64,000 nucleotides of DNA from Eutreptiella sp. 'Long Island Sound 2002' (Eukaryota > Euglenozoa > Euglenophyceae > Eutreptiales > Eutreptiaceae): positions 159,162,576 through 159,226,575 of the forward strand of contig OZ038378.1 of the NCBI GenBank assembly GCA_964036045.1, in the 5' to 3' direction. The position numbers and the translations under genes are program-made. A model generated the notes under the pieces. That model did no database searches. It was given only the letters and a program-made list of their open reading frames with translations, and was not told where the DNA came from. Below, piece after piece: positions 39,239-49,900 of the stretch (within the stretch, counting starts at the first letter, position 1; the number at the start of each line of letters is the position of its first letter).

Positions 39239-42184
39239 TGAAGCGGTACCCAGAACCCCATGGCCAGGTTACGGCATACAACCGGTCTCCGGTCCACTAA
39301 CCCCATGTAAGGCGTGTTCCGTGCCGTGAAGCCCCGCATCGGCAACCGATGCACCGCCAGCGGAGATTTGTATATCAGAATGTCAGGAATCAACAGGGTT
39401 TTATTTTCATATTGTTTCCGTCAATTTTTACGCTTCCGTTCTGATATTCACTGTTTTGACTGCTGGCGGTTGGTTCGCGACTTTACCGTAACCGCCAGTT
39501 TAACTGTTTATAATGGAAATTTTAACGCTATCCGCGACGAAGGCTCCAAAGTCGCCAGGAACTGCATGGATGCTTCCGCAATTTTCATAATTAATACTCG
39601 CAACCTTAATCCGAATTTTTCAGGATGTCGAAATCGGATTTTCGACTTCGACATCCCCGCACTTGATTTGACCTCTTTCGAGTGGACCTACGTGCTTCCG
39701 TATGCACGAATCAACTTCCCTTTTATCCTGCCCTCCATTTGTCTTAAAGATATGGGCAAAACAAAGTTGATTCGTGAGGCCACTTGTGAAGGTCATATCT
39801 CGTGTTGCTTGCGAGTATTGACGATAAGGAAACGTGGGATGTATTCACAATACTCCCAACGTAATTTAGGAAGCATCATATGCCTTGCGTCTCCACACGT
39901 GCGCGCTAGTGTAATGGATCATGGTCAAGAGGGTAGAGTTTGCGTTACAACTCATTGGCCATGATATTGCGTGCGTTAAGATAACCTTCGAGTGTAGCGC
40001 GCAAGTGTTGGTGTTGCATAGGAACTCTCCTTGAGTTCCTATGAGCGATTGACACAAAGTTATGCCCTTGGAGGGGCATGACATATCGTGGTGGGAGCCA
40101 CCTTTTTGGGCAATATGTGGTATGTGCCATGTGTTGTGTTGCGTGCCCATTTGGCGGGTCCATTGCTCCAAGCCAAGCCCGCCAATGGACCTCATATTGT
40201 GCAAGCCCCTTCTCCATACTCCCTACGGTCAATTGCAAGCCTAACCTTCGTGAAGGGAAGCTTGTGTGGTAATCCCGAAGCGATGCGTTGGGAGCATGGT
40301 GTGTGTTTTACAATTTTCCATATTTTCATGTGCCCACTTGGAAGGCAGCGCTCGTTACCTTTCAAGACGCCCCGAGTGGAGCACATATGTGGGATCGAAG
40401 GTCATTGGTGTCAAGTTATTGTGTATAGAAGGATTAGTTGATTACTCAATCCAAGGCGAAGATATTATAATATATTTGTGCGCCTTTCAAGGCACCTTTG
40501 TGTGTCTTTTTGCCAATTTTGCCATTTTTGGCTCGTCATGATGTCAAGTGGCGACCGTGTATCTCAACGTTGCGCTCAATTGACATCATGACCCAAGTAT
40601 GTTATGAGGGTACATACTTCGGTAGCCAACATATCTTGGACCCGGCGAATAACTCCTCTTAGGCTTGGCATACCGTGGCCGCCATGTTGGCGATTTGGGA
40701 CTATCCCAAATCATGGGCTCACTTGGCGACCCTGCCATTCCCAATACCGGAGGAGTTGGGCGACGCCCCAAAGATATGTTGGACATATATGACTTGATAC
40801 TAATCCTATGGCACACTCCGGTCCGAGTCGGGCATGTGCCTCCTTTGCCCTAACCATGAGTGTGCGCAATTTTGGCCATTTTGAGCATTTTTCCACTTTT
40901 GCTGCCCGCCGTGCCCCATGTTCTAACCTTCGTGCACGCCGGACGCATGGACCAATGGACCATATATGACATGGGTGTTATGGGTAATGGTCCCCATGGT
41001 CCACACACCACGTGGGCGAAGCGGAGCCGCCTTCGTTAAGGCGCTAGGCCATATTGAGTATGGGCAATTTTGCCATTTTTGCATTTGTGGACCCAATTGG
41101 GATCGTCACCACGCCGAGTGGCATGGAGATCTTCGAGAGCCAAGGGCATGGGAGTCTTCGTTGGACTCCCGGTGGATCACGTATGGAATGCCGGATTCGA
41201 TCTCCAAGCCGGCGTGGAGATATACTATTGGGAGCACACTGAATTTTGGCTCATTTCAAGCAGCCAAAATGACCCAATTTTGGGACCCTAATTTCCCCCT
41301 TCCGTGTGGTCAATTGGCGGCCCCATTTCTCTAAGCCCATAGGGAGCCCGGACCTAAATCCAAGTTGTACACTCAGATATAAGTCCTAGGTCCTGCCTCC
41401 TACCCTGTGAGCCATTGGCCTTACCTTGGCCGGGCGAGCCACGCATGGGAATGACGCCAATTTTGGTGATTTTGGCATCATGACCCCACTTGACTCATCC
41501 GTGTTGCCCTGATGACGGAACCTCAGAGGGAACCAGGTTGGGTGAGGGCTCCAGGGAGTTTGTACTCGAAGGGCATAGGGTCAGTTGCCTCGTCCCTACC
41601 TCTGGCGGGTCCGGACGAGGGGTCAATTTTGGAGTTTTTCAAGCTAATTTCAGTTTGGGCTGAAACAGCCCATTTTCAGCTACCAACTCCTGGGTGATAA
41701 TGGCGGGGCCATATCTCTGGCTCAGAGTGGAGTTGGGACCTGCCGTTAAGGGAGCATAGGGAGCCACTGTCGGTTGACCTTGGAGCCCATTGGTTCCCAG
41801 GAACTCGCCTGTGGCTGTGCGGGACACCTCTCCCATTGGCAGGGTTTCAGGGTCCGGACTGAGCAGGGCATGGGTTGTGTTTGAGCCCCCGCCCCCATCA
41901 GCCACTGAGAGGGTCGGACCTGGGATTGGGATATGAGTCGGGACTGAGTGTCTATTGTCCCTTGATGCCCTTACCCCAGTCCAGTCTTAACCCCATGTGT
42001 ACATATCCTGATGTGTTGCTGTACATACTTTCGTTCCCTCTTTGCAGAGTGGCAAGGATTCTGAAACGCTTTGTCACATGACACAGGCGTATTGATGCCC
42101 TTGTGAGCGTAGTGCCTTGCCTGCCTGCTCACCTGTGCGTGTCACCGCAGCGTCCCGTGGCCGGCCCCCCACGGGAACGCGTCA
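39239..42184 (+). repeat. 5' LTR
   Basis: 2,946 bases, TGAAGCGGTACCC ... AACGCGTCA. Unusually long for a gypsy LTR. Its first 700 bases are less GC-rich than the rest and contain the LTR ORF, interrupted in this copy by TAA at 39308-39310. Motifs CCATTTTTGG and CAATTTTGCCATTTTTG recur within it. Confidence 0.95.
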
Positions 42185-42635
42185 AAAGCGTTTCACCGCC
42201 GCGGGTTTACCCAACCCTCGCGTGCCACTCGGGGCCACCAACCCCGAGCAGCGCGTCGCAGCAGCGCGGCGCAGCTCGCAGCTCGCAGCGCAGCGCAGCG
42301 TCTCGCAGCGCAGCGCAGCAGCTCGCAGCGCCACTCAGCGACAGCGCCGAGTTCGTCACGGAGCCCGCAGCGCCGTCCAGAGCATCGTCCTGACCGCGCA
42401 GCGCCCGTGGAAGAGGTGCACAGACCAGGACTCCTGCATCAGCCCCATCGGCCGACCCGGAGTCCCAACGGCCGACCAGCAAGGCCGCGTCAACCACCTC
42501 CACAACCACCGGCTGACCAGCACCAGCCGCACTTCCAATCCAGTGCTGCAGCACCCTCCCCAACAACCACAACCAGTTCGTTGAGCTGAACGAGTGCACA
42601 TCAAGGACTTCAAGACCATCTACGCCCCCGCTGCC
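42185..42635 (+). other. Leader between 5' LTR and Gag; no standard primer-binding site
   Basis: It starts AAAAGCGTTTCACCGCCGCG; I see no TGG-initiated tRNA complement within the first 20 bases. A GCAGC/CTCGCAGCGCAG repeat fills 42245-42335. Priming may use an internal tRNA site or self-priming as in some Ty3-group elements (inference). Confidence 0.6.
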
Positions 42636-45600
42636 ATGGTGAATTGGCAGGAAGCGGGCAGGACGTGGCCGCGGCCCCACCCCCATGCAGCACGCCTACT
42701 GCGTGGGTTGGTTTGGGACCAGCATTACCGCCACAGCAACCCCCAGTGCGAAGGGGGCATGCCCAGGAGCTTCGAGCTCCGCACGGACATCGCCCCCGAC
42801 CGCCTGCAGGCCGTGGAGGACTGGCTGCGGGCGGAGGGGTACGAGTACCGCCACCAGCAGAGGCGCTGGAGGGTGTGGACCCGGCCGGACAGGCCCGGCG
42901 AAGGGCTGCGCCCCGACGGGATCGAGGAGGACGAGGACCCCAACGCCTACCCGTCGGGCGCCTCGATCAACGTCTCCCTGTGGGACGTGATCGAGAAGAA
43001 GTTCCCGGAACCGGGAAGCGAGCGCAGGCTGCAGGGCAGCAGCAGCGCGTCTCCGGGGACGGAGAAGCGGTCCGCCGGGGACAAGAAGAGGGACCGGAGG
43101 TGGCGGGAGTACCAGGAGTCCCTGGCTGCCGAAGCCGCCCAAGGCGCCAAGGGCGGAACCCCAGCCCCCAGTCCCCAACGGCCCAATGGTGGACACCACC
43201 CCGGCTCCACCACCCTTGGCGACTACATCCAAGTCGCCAAGCAGACCCAGGCCAAGCCCCGTTCGCTGCTCCTGAAGGCCCGGCAGGCCTCAGCAGGCCC
43301 CAGCAGCGACATCGAGTCGGCCCACCGCGGGAGGACGCCGGCCGACCAGGCCAGCTCCAGCAGCAGTGTCGCTCCCGAAAGGGACGTGGCGCGCGCCTGT
43401 GAGCGCGCCTGTGGGGTGCCCTGCAACCGTCGGGTTGCCCGGCAACGGGCCAAGCAGTACAGCGCTGCTGTGGAGGGCGCCGCCGGCATCGCCCAGGAGG
43501 AGGCTGCGCAGTGGGCGCATGGCATGGCCATCCACACCCAGACCGTGGCGGCCATCGCGGCTGGACTCACGGCCGTGGCCGCCCATAGTGCAGCAACTGC
43601 CCAGGTCAACGGTGAGTTGGCGGCAGTCGACGAGGAAGCCCGCCTGACGCAGGAGGCCATTGCCTGCAAGGAGGCCGAGGTGAAGGCGCTGGAAGAGGCG
43701 CTTGCCCAAGGGAGGGCAAAGAAGGAGGCGGAGGAAAGGGCCCACGCCGAAGCGACGGCTAAGGCCCAGGAGGACGCCGCCAAGAAGGAAGCCATCGAGG
43801 CCGCGCGACGGAAGGTCGCTGAGGAGAAGGCCAAGACGGAGGCGGAGCTGGCGGCGTTGGAGGCGCAGAAGGCGCAGCTGCTGCAGGCCCGGGAAGCCGA
43901 GGCGGCTCGTGCTCGGGAAGAGGCCGAAGCGCGAGCTGCCGCAGCCACCGCCGCCGCAATGGAGGAGGCAGAGGCCAAACTCCGCCGCGAGACTCCCCCG
44001 GGAGGATCGCGAGTGGAGACCCTTCGAAGGCTTTTCGAAGGGGACGCCTCCTCCAGGATGAAGCTGGATGAGGCGGACACGGGCAGCAGTGGGAGCGGTA
44101 GCACCACCGCCCGTCGACGGAGGAAGGGCAAGGGGAAGACCCCCGAGAGGCCGCGGAGGCCAGCGGGTGGGCACCCCCACGACAGTGACCCCTTCTTCAC
44201 CGCCAGTGACGGGGATGAACGAGGCCGTCGACATCGCCAAGTGGTGGCTTGGACGGGCGGAGGTGGCGGAGACGTCCCCATGGAAGGTGAGGATGAGGAT
44301 CCCCCTCCTCCCTACCGGAGCTCCGAGTCCTCCGTGACCGAGACGCCCAGGTGGGGCGACATGGACGAGGATGACGACATGGAGTTCGGCATCACGAGGA
44401 GGCGCCCATCCTCGGACCCACCGAGGCGACCCGGCGGAGACCCACCGGGACCCCCTGGCGGAGGACCTTCAGGACCCCCTGGAGGACGCCCACCCAGTGG
44501 ACCCCCTGGAGGCGGACCACCTGGCGGGGGAGGACCCCCTGGACCGGGCGGACCCGGCGGAGGCCCTCCTGGAGGACCCCCTGGGGACCCCGACGACCCA
44601 CCAGGGAACGGCGACCCGGATGCCACCTGGTGGTGGATTGTCTACCTCCGCAGGAGAGTCCAGTTGCTCGAGCTGGAGGTAGACACGGGCAAGAGCGAGA
44701 TGGCTCGCATCTCCACGGTCGCCGCGCGCGCGCAGAAGGACCTGGACATCGCCAGGGCCGAGACCAAGTCGCTGACCAACGTCGTCAGCGGCCTGCAGGA
44801 GAGACTGGATGCGCTGGAAGCCCGTAGGAGGGTCGGCAGCGACCACCCACCCCTGGAGTCTGGCTCGTCGGACGACGGCTGGGGACCCGGACCAGGTCCA
44901 GGCAGACCCCACGCCCCCGGCGGAGCCCCCAGGAGTCGCCCCAGCGCCAGTGCCCCCTCTCTCACCGCCCACTCTCACCACAGCGCGGGCCGCCGCAACG
45001 ATCGCGTGCCGCCCGGCAGTGGCAGTGAGGAATGGCGCGATGAGTGGCTCAGCGCGGACTACCACAACCGCCGTGCCCCACCGCGGACGCCTGTACGCCC
45101 CCGACGCCCGGCACCAGCCCCGGCGCCAATCCCCAGGGCTGGAGGACGTTATGGTGGACTCAGGGATGAGGTCCCCAGAGGAGACGTGGAGTGGGATGTC
45201 GGCGAAGGTGAGGACCTGGACCTGGACCTGGACCTGGAGGAGTTCGACATCAGCCCGCCGCATGGTGTACGACGGGAGGCCGCTGAACGCAGCCGCCGGC
45301 GCCGTGATGAGGATGCGTACATGGATGCAGTACGGCGTGAACATTTCGGTTCAGCGTACGTGGAGGAACCGCGGCGTAGCCACAGGGATTCCATGGAGGA
45401 GATGGACGTGGCGGCCGTGGGAGTCCGTGGGCGAGGGCGATGGGAACCTCGGTCGACCTCGCGGCCGGCGTTCATGGTCTCTAAGGTCGCGGACGCCGCC
45501 GTGTGGGAAGACTTGAAGGACATCAAGCCCCCCATGTACGATGGCAACCCCCTCAACCTCGACCGCTTCTTGGAGAAGCTGGACGATTGGGGGCTGACCG

Positions 45601-46964
45601 TCACTGAAGACCAACCTCCCGCGGATGCGGAGAGATATGTCTTCAAACGGTTCAGGTACCGCCTGCCGGAAGTGCTCGGCGAGCTATACTTCGTGGCGAC
45701 CAAGGAGGGGAAAATCAAGACCCTCAAGGACGCCAAGAAGTGGCTCAACGAGCAGGAGCGGGTGGACGCTCCGCAGGTGGCTGCCAAGCGCTGGAAGTCC
45801 GTCAAGCTTGAGCATGATGGACGGGAGATCCGCCTACGAGAGTGGCGGGACTTCCGAGGGAAATACACCCTCTTCCGCCGCAACGTGGAGGATTGGAACG
45901 AGGGTGACGAGCAGGCTCGCCTGCTCTCCATGCTGCCGGAAGCATGGATCAAGAGGGTCACCAAGGAGGAATCCAAGAGGGCCAAGTCCAACCACACGGT
46001 CAAGATGATGCTCCCCAAGGAGTATCATACGAACGTTGTGTCTTGGGCGAAGAAGAACGTGGCCCGGGATGTCAAACGGCACTCCCTGCGGAACGCTCTT
46101 CTCATCACCGTCTCGGGCGATCGCGAGAAGACCGCGATCTGGCGCCTTGACGATTGTGAGTTGAGCGGCCAGACCATCCGTCTGCAGCCCATCCCGGCGC
46201 GGATGAGCTGCGACGAGATCCTGGAGTGGGTTGGCGAGGAAGTACTCAAGGAGTACCGAAACCTCCACCACACCCGCGGGTTGAGGCCCGGCGACCGCGA
46301 CGTCAACTACGTTGGCGAGGGACCTGGCGGGGAAGACGCCATGGACCCAGCGGGAGCCGGCGGCGATGAGACTCTCGTCGACGATGACGACGACGATGAG
46401 CCCGCCGAGGTGGCCGTCTGTGCCTTCGTGGCCAGGAACCTGAGCGCGGGGAGCAAGCCGGGAAACTGGAAGCCCCTGCCGCAGGGTTGGAGGAAGCAGG
46501 AGAAGAGGGACCCTCGCCGCATTGGCGACCCTCCGCTGTCCTTTGGGGAGTTCATACGAGCTCACCCGCAGGGCTGTTTCGTGTGTTATGGGAGGAAGAA
46601 GGGCTTCAACCATGACCACCGAACATGCCCCGTCCACAAGGCCGACACGGAGGCTTACAAGAAGGCGCACGGGTCGAAGAAGCGTGCGCCCGCGGGTATC
46701 CGGGAAGCCAAGATGGAGGTGGACAAGGACGAGCTGGCCAAACTGATGTCGTCGGTGGGAACCGAGTTGGCCAAGGAGATCCAGGAGATCAAGCGGAACT
46801 GGGTCCCCAGGTCGGACAACAAGAACAAGGAGAACAACCAGAATGACCAGAACAAGGACAAGGACAAGAAGGGTAAAGGAGGAGGTAAAGGGGGAAGAAA
46901 GAAGGGCGTCAACGACGTTGAGGCCGAGGAGAACACCCCCTCTTCCACAACCGACGCCCCCTAG
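42636..46964 (+). CDS. gag: Gag polyprotein of the gypsy element (1,442 residues)
   Basis: The start is the ATG at 42636 in a GCCATGG context; an in-frame GTG lies 14 codons upstream. The N-terminus (about residues 30-110) is a folded, Trp-rich segment. Residues about 280-470 are an Ala/Glu/Lys coiled coil (KEAEVKALEEALAQG and many repeats). Residues about 590-675 are Pro/Gly collagen-like (PPGGPPG...). An acidic EDLDLDLDLEEFD stretch follows, then a Gag capsid-like domain (about 945-1220: PMYDGNPLNLDRFLEKLDDW, WRDFRGKYTLFRRNVEDW). A zinc knuckle CFVCYGRKKGFNHDHRTC follows, with C-x2-C-x8-H-x4-C spacing instead of the usual x4. The end is Lys/Asn-rich. The ORF ends in TAG at 46962, in the same frame as Pol. 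It is much longer than typical gypsy Gag. It forms the particle and binds RNA in this family. Confidence 0.85.
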   Translation: MVNWQEAGRTWPRPHPHAARLLRGLVWDQHYRHSNPQCEGGMPRSFELRTDIAPDRLQAVEDWLRAEGYEYRHQQRRWRVWTRPDRPGEGLRPDGIEEDEDPNAYPSGASINVSLWDVIEKKFPEPGSERRLQGSSSASPGTEKRSAGDKKRDRRWREYQESLAAEAAQGAKGGTPAPSPQRPNGGHHPGSTTLGDYIQVAKQTQAKPRSLLLKARQASAGPSSDIESAHRGRTPADQASSSSSVAPERDVARACERACGVPCNRRVARQRAKQYSAAVEGAAGIAQEEAAQWAHGMAIHTQTVAAIAAGLTAVAAHSAATAQVNGELAAVDEEARLTQEAIACKEAEVKALEEALAQGRAKKEAEERAHAEATAKAQEDAAKKEAIEAARRKVAEEKAKTEAELAALEAQKAQLLQAREAEAARAREEAEARAAAATAAAMEEAEAKLRRETPPGGSRVETLRRLFEGDASSRMKLDEADTGSSGSGSTTARRRRKGKGKTPERPRRPAGGHPHDSDPFFTASDGDERGRRHRQVVAWTGGGGGDVPMEGEDEDPPPPYRSSESSVTETPRWGDMDEDDDMEFGITRRRPSSDPPRRPGGDPPGPPGGGPSGPPGGRPPSGPPGGGPPGGGGPPGPGGPGGGPPGGPPGDPDDPPGNGDPDATWWWIVYLRRRVQLLELEVDTGKSEMARISTVAARAQKDLDIARAETKSLTNVVSGLQERLDALEARRRVGSDHPPLESGSSDDGWGPGPGPGRPHAPGGAPRSRPSASAPSLTAHSHHSAGRRNDRVPPGSGSEEWRDEWLSADYHNRRAPPRTPVRPRRPAPAPAPIPRAGGRYGGLRDEVPRGDVEWDVGEGEDLDLDLDLEEFDISPPHGVRREAAERSRRRRDEDAYMDAVRREHFGSAYVEEPRRSHRDSMEEMDVAAVGVRGRGRWEPRSTSRPAFMVSKVADAAVWEDLKDIKPPMYDGNPLNLDRFLEKLDDWGLTVTEDQPPADAERYVFKRFRYRLPEVLGELYFVATKEGKIKTLKDAKKWLNEQERVDAPQVAAKRWKSVKLEHDGREIRLREWRDFRGKYTLFRRNVEDWNEGDEQARLLSMLPEAWIKRVTKEESKRAKSNHTVKMMLPKEYHTNVVSWAKKNVARDVKRHSLRNALLITVSGDREKTAIWRLDDCELSGQTIRLQPIPARMSCDEILEWVGEEVLKEYRNLHHTRGLRPGDRDVNYVGEGPGGEDAMDPAGAGGDETLVDDDDDDEPAEVAVCAFVARNLSAGSKPGNWKPLPQGWRKQEKRDPRRIGDPPLSFGEFIRAHPQGCFVCYGRKKGFNHDHRTCPVHKADTEAYKKAHGSKKRAPAGIREAKMEVDKDELAKLMSSVGTELAKEIQEIKRNWVPRSDNKNKENNQNDQNKDKDKKGKGGGKGGRKKGVNDVEAEENTPSSTTDAP

Positions 46965-46967
46965 CGG
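46962..46967 (+). promoter_or_regulatory. Candidate stop-codon readthrough site (TAG CGG) between Gag and Pol
   Basis: The only barrier between the Gag and Pol frames is this TAG. The 17 following codons before 47016 are all open in the same frame. CGG or a similar triplet after the stop is a known readthrough-favouring context, and Pol has no ATG before its protease motif. Translation of Pol by suppression of the amber codon is therefore the simplest model. Confidence 0.6.
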
Positions 46968-49900
46968 AGCCCCTGCAGCCAAGGGCCCCAGCTAGGGCGG
47001 TCGCAGGATGGTGACGTGGGAAGCGCCGATCCATCCCAGTCGGGAGTCGATAAGCACAAGGGGACTGCCGCGGGCGGAAGGCCCGGTCCGGCGCCCGGTC
47101 GCGGAGGCGGGGTGAGGGCAAGTGAAGGCACGAACCCTTGCACCCGTCCGTCCTTCGCGACCAAGAACGTGTTTGATGTACTACAGGATCTATCCGAGAG
47201 TATCGGAGGATCACCCGGACCGCAGCTGGATGCTGCAGATGGGCAGCCTGAGCCCATTGTCCACGACCTGCACCAGTCGCTTGTGGAGCTTCTGGAACGG
47301 CCGGAGATCCTGAGTTTGCACGCCGTGCGCCGTGTCGGTCGCGAGCGGCAGTTGCATCTTAAGGTCCGTGCCTTATGCGGGGAAGTGGAAAAGGTTTTCG
47401 ACGTGTTGGTCGACACGGGAGCTCAAGTCAGCTTGGTCAAGGCTGGCCTGCTTCCGCCAGAGTGTCTCACCGACAGTCGGAAACCTGTCAGGCTGAAGGT
47501 GGCGAACGGCCAGTACATGGTGGGAGGCACGAAGGAAGCGGCCATTGGGCTGCAGTTCGTGAACCATCGTGAGCTGAGCCGTCCGGACCTCGGCAAGGAA
47601 ATCCTCCTGCACGGTAGCTTCTACGAGGCCGAGACGGACTGGGACATGATCGTCGGGTACGACTTCATGATGGAGACGGACTCCGGCGTCCTCCCGGCCC
47701 AGGCCTCCATGACCCTGTACCAGGACGACCAACTCTCGTGGCTCTCGTCACCTGAGCACCATGTGGAATGCCAATGGATCCACCCCGAACGCAATCAGCT
47801 CGAAGTGGCCGCGCTGGACACTGAGCCTACTGGGCCAGCGAACCAGGAGTACGGCGTAAGGCCGGAAGTGGCGTACCGAGTGGTCGCGGACCTGGGAGCG
47901 TCGGATCTGGCCCTGGATGCGTTCTCTTCAGGAACCTCCGCCCATCTGCGGGTATGTGAGAAGTACTGGAGCGCACAGGACTCCGCGTGGAAGAAGCACT
48001 GGGGTCCGCATCAGGGATTGATGTGGATCCATTGCCCCCGTTGGGACATTCCAAGAGCGATAGCGAAGATTCGCAAGGACCGCTCCAAGGCAGTGCTGGT
48101 TGTTCCTATGGGATGCACCGAGGAGGAAAGTACCCGACATTGGGTAGCCTCATTGACCAACATGACCTTGAACAAGGTCGTCCTACCGGCTGGAGAGAGT
48201 GTCTATCAGGACGCTAAGGGACAGCCCATGCCACCCCAGAGATGGCCAACAGAATTCCACTATGTGGATGGGGGCCTCGATCAGGCCGACACCACGGACT
48301 TCGTGTGTGTCAACCGTATCATAGCAGAGCCTTGGAGGCAATGCTTTGCGGTTCCCCCTGTTGACATCGAAGAATCGGACTCCGAAGACCCCCTCACTGA
48401 AGAGGAGTGGGATCTGGTTCAGGGGTATATGGATCAGCCCTTTCACGACTGGGGAAACCAGCGTGAGGGCAAAGGCCAGGACAAAGCCTGGTGGGAAGTG
48501 GACTCAATCGTCTCTGGCTCCTATGACGGGGACACCTTCGTACAGAGGGTGCTGGATCACATGTCCAGCCAAGACGAGCCGCCTGGCGGTAACCCACCCA
48601 CCTACGGCGATCTGTTCCGAGGCAAGACCAGAGATGGCCCTTTGGGCCACCTGGGAAGACCACCTGAGCCGAAAGCGAGCGGGGTCGCTACCCCTCAAGT
48701 AAGCTCCGTGGTTCAAGTGCCCGGAAAAGCCAAGGCGGAGTCCGATGACTGCCCCAAGATCCAGGCATTGAGGGCCAGGCTGAAGCAGAAGTATGGTGAC
48801 ACCTTCTTCAGCGGTAAGCCTGTGTTTCCCCCACCAGTGCGTGGACCGTATGGCGAGGCCAAGATACGACTGAAGCAGGACCCCCGTGTGTATCGCCACC
48901 GGGAGTTTGCCCTGAGGGGCGAGAGGAAAGAAGCCATGGAGAAGATCCTCCGTGACTTCATCCAGAGAGGCTGGCTCGAGCCGTGCCACTCCGAGTGGGC
49001 CTCTCCCTGCTTCGTCGTCCCCAAGAAGGTTGCCGGTGAGTGGCGGCTCGTGGTCGACTACCGCGGCCTGAACGCCCAAACGCAGCACGACAGCTATACG
49101 CTGCCCCTCATTGAGGACATGCTGCAAAAGCAACACCGGCGGAGGATCTTCACGGTGATTGACCTGAAACATGGTTATCATCAGATGCCTCTCGCCGAGG
49201 AGTCCCGTGCCTGCACAGCCATGAGCACCCCACTTGGACCTCTCCAGTGGAAGGTGATGCCTATGGGCGTTACCAACGGCAATGCGGCTTTTCAGCGGAT
49301 GCCGGAGAACCTGCTTGAGCCGGTGCGCGACTGTGCGGACCCCTTCGTGGACGACGTGATCATCGCGTCCGGGGACCCCAGCATGAGCTACGAGGAGCTC
49401 CTGGAGGCACACGAGAGGGACGTCACTCGAGTGCTGGACCTTCTGGTTCGGCACAAACTCACGGGCAGCAGTGACAAGGCCACCATTGCGGTAAGCGAGG
49501 TGGTCTTCGCTGGCCACGTAGTCGGGAACGGGCAGCGAAAGCCCATACCTGGCAAGGTGGCTGCGATTGAGCACTGGGAAAAGCCCAAAACGGTCTCTGA
49601 GCTACGGGCGTACTTGGGGTTCTGCAATTACTACTCGGGGTATATCAAAATGTATGCCGAGTATGCAGCCCCCATGACGACCATGCTCAAGGGCAACCGA
49701 GAGGAGACCAAGAAGGGGTCCAAGAAGGCTTTGGTCTGGACTGAAGAGTCTGACCGTGCCTTTGAGGGGATGAAGCAGGCGCTGCTATCCGCAGTGGGTC
49801 TGCACCTCGTGGATCCCGACCGAGGGTTCGTCCTGCGCACCGACGCTTCCGACTACGCCATTGGCGCTGTGTTGGAGCAAGTGCTTGACGATGGGAGGCA

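Noticed and set aside
43223-44281. 352-codon minus-strand ORF opposite Gag
   Set aside because: Antisense of the Ala/Glu coiled coil, giving a meaningless Ser/Ala string.
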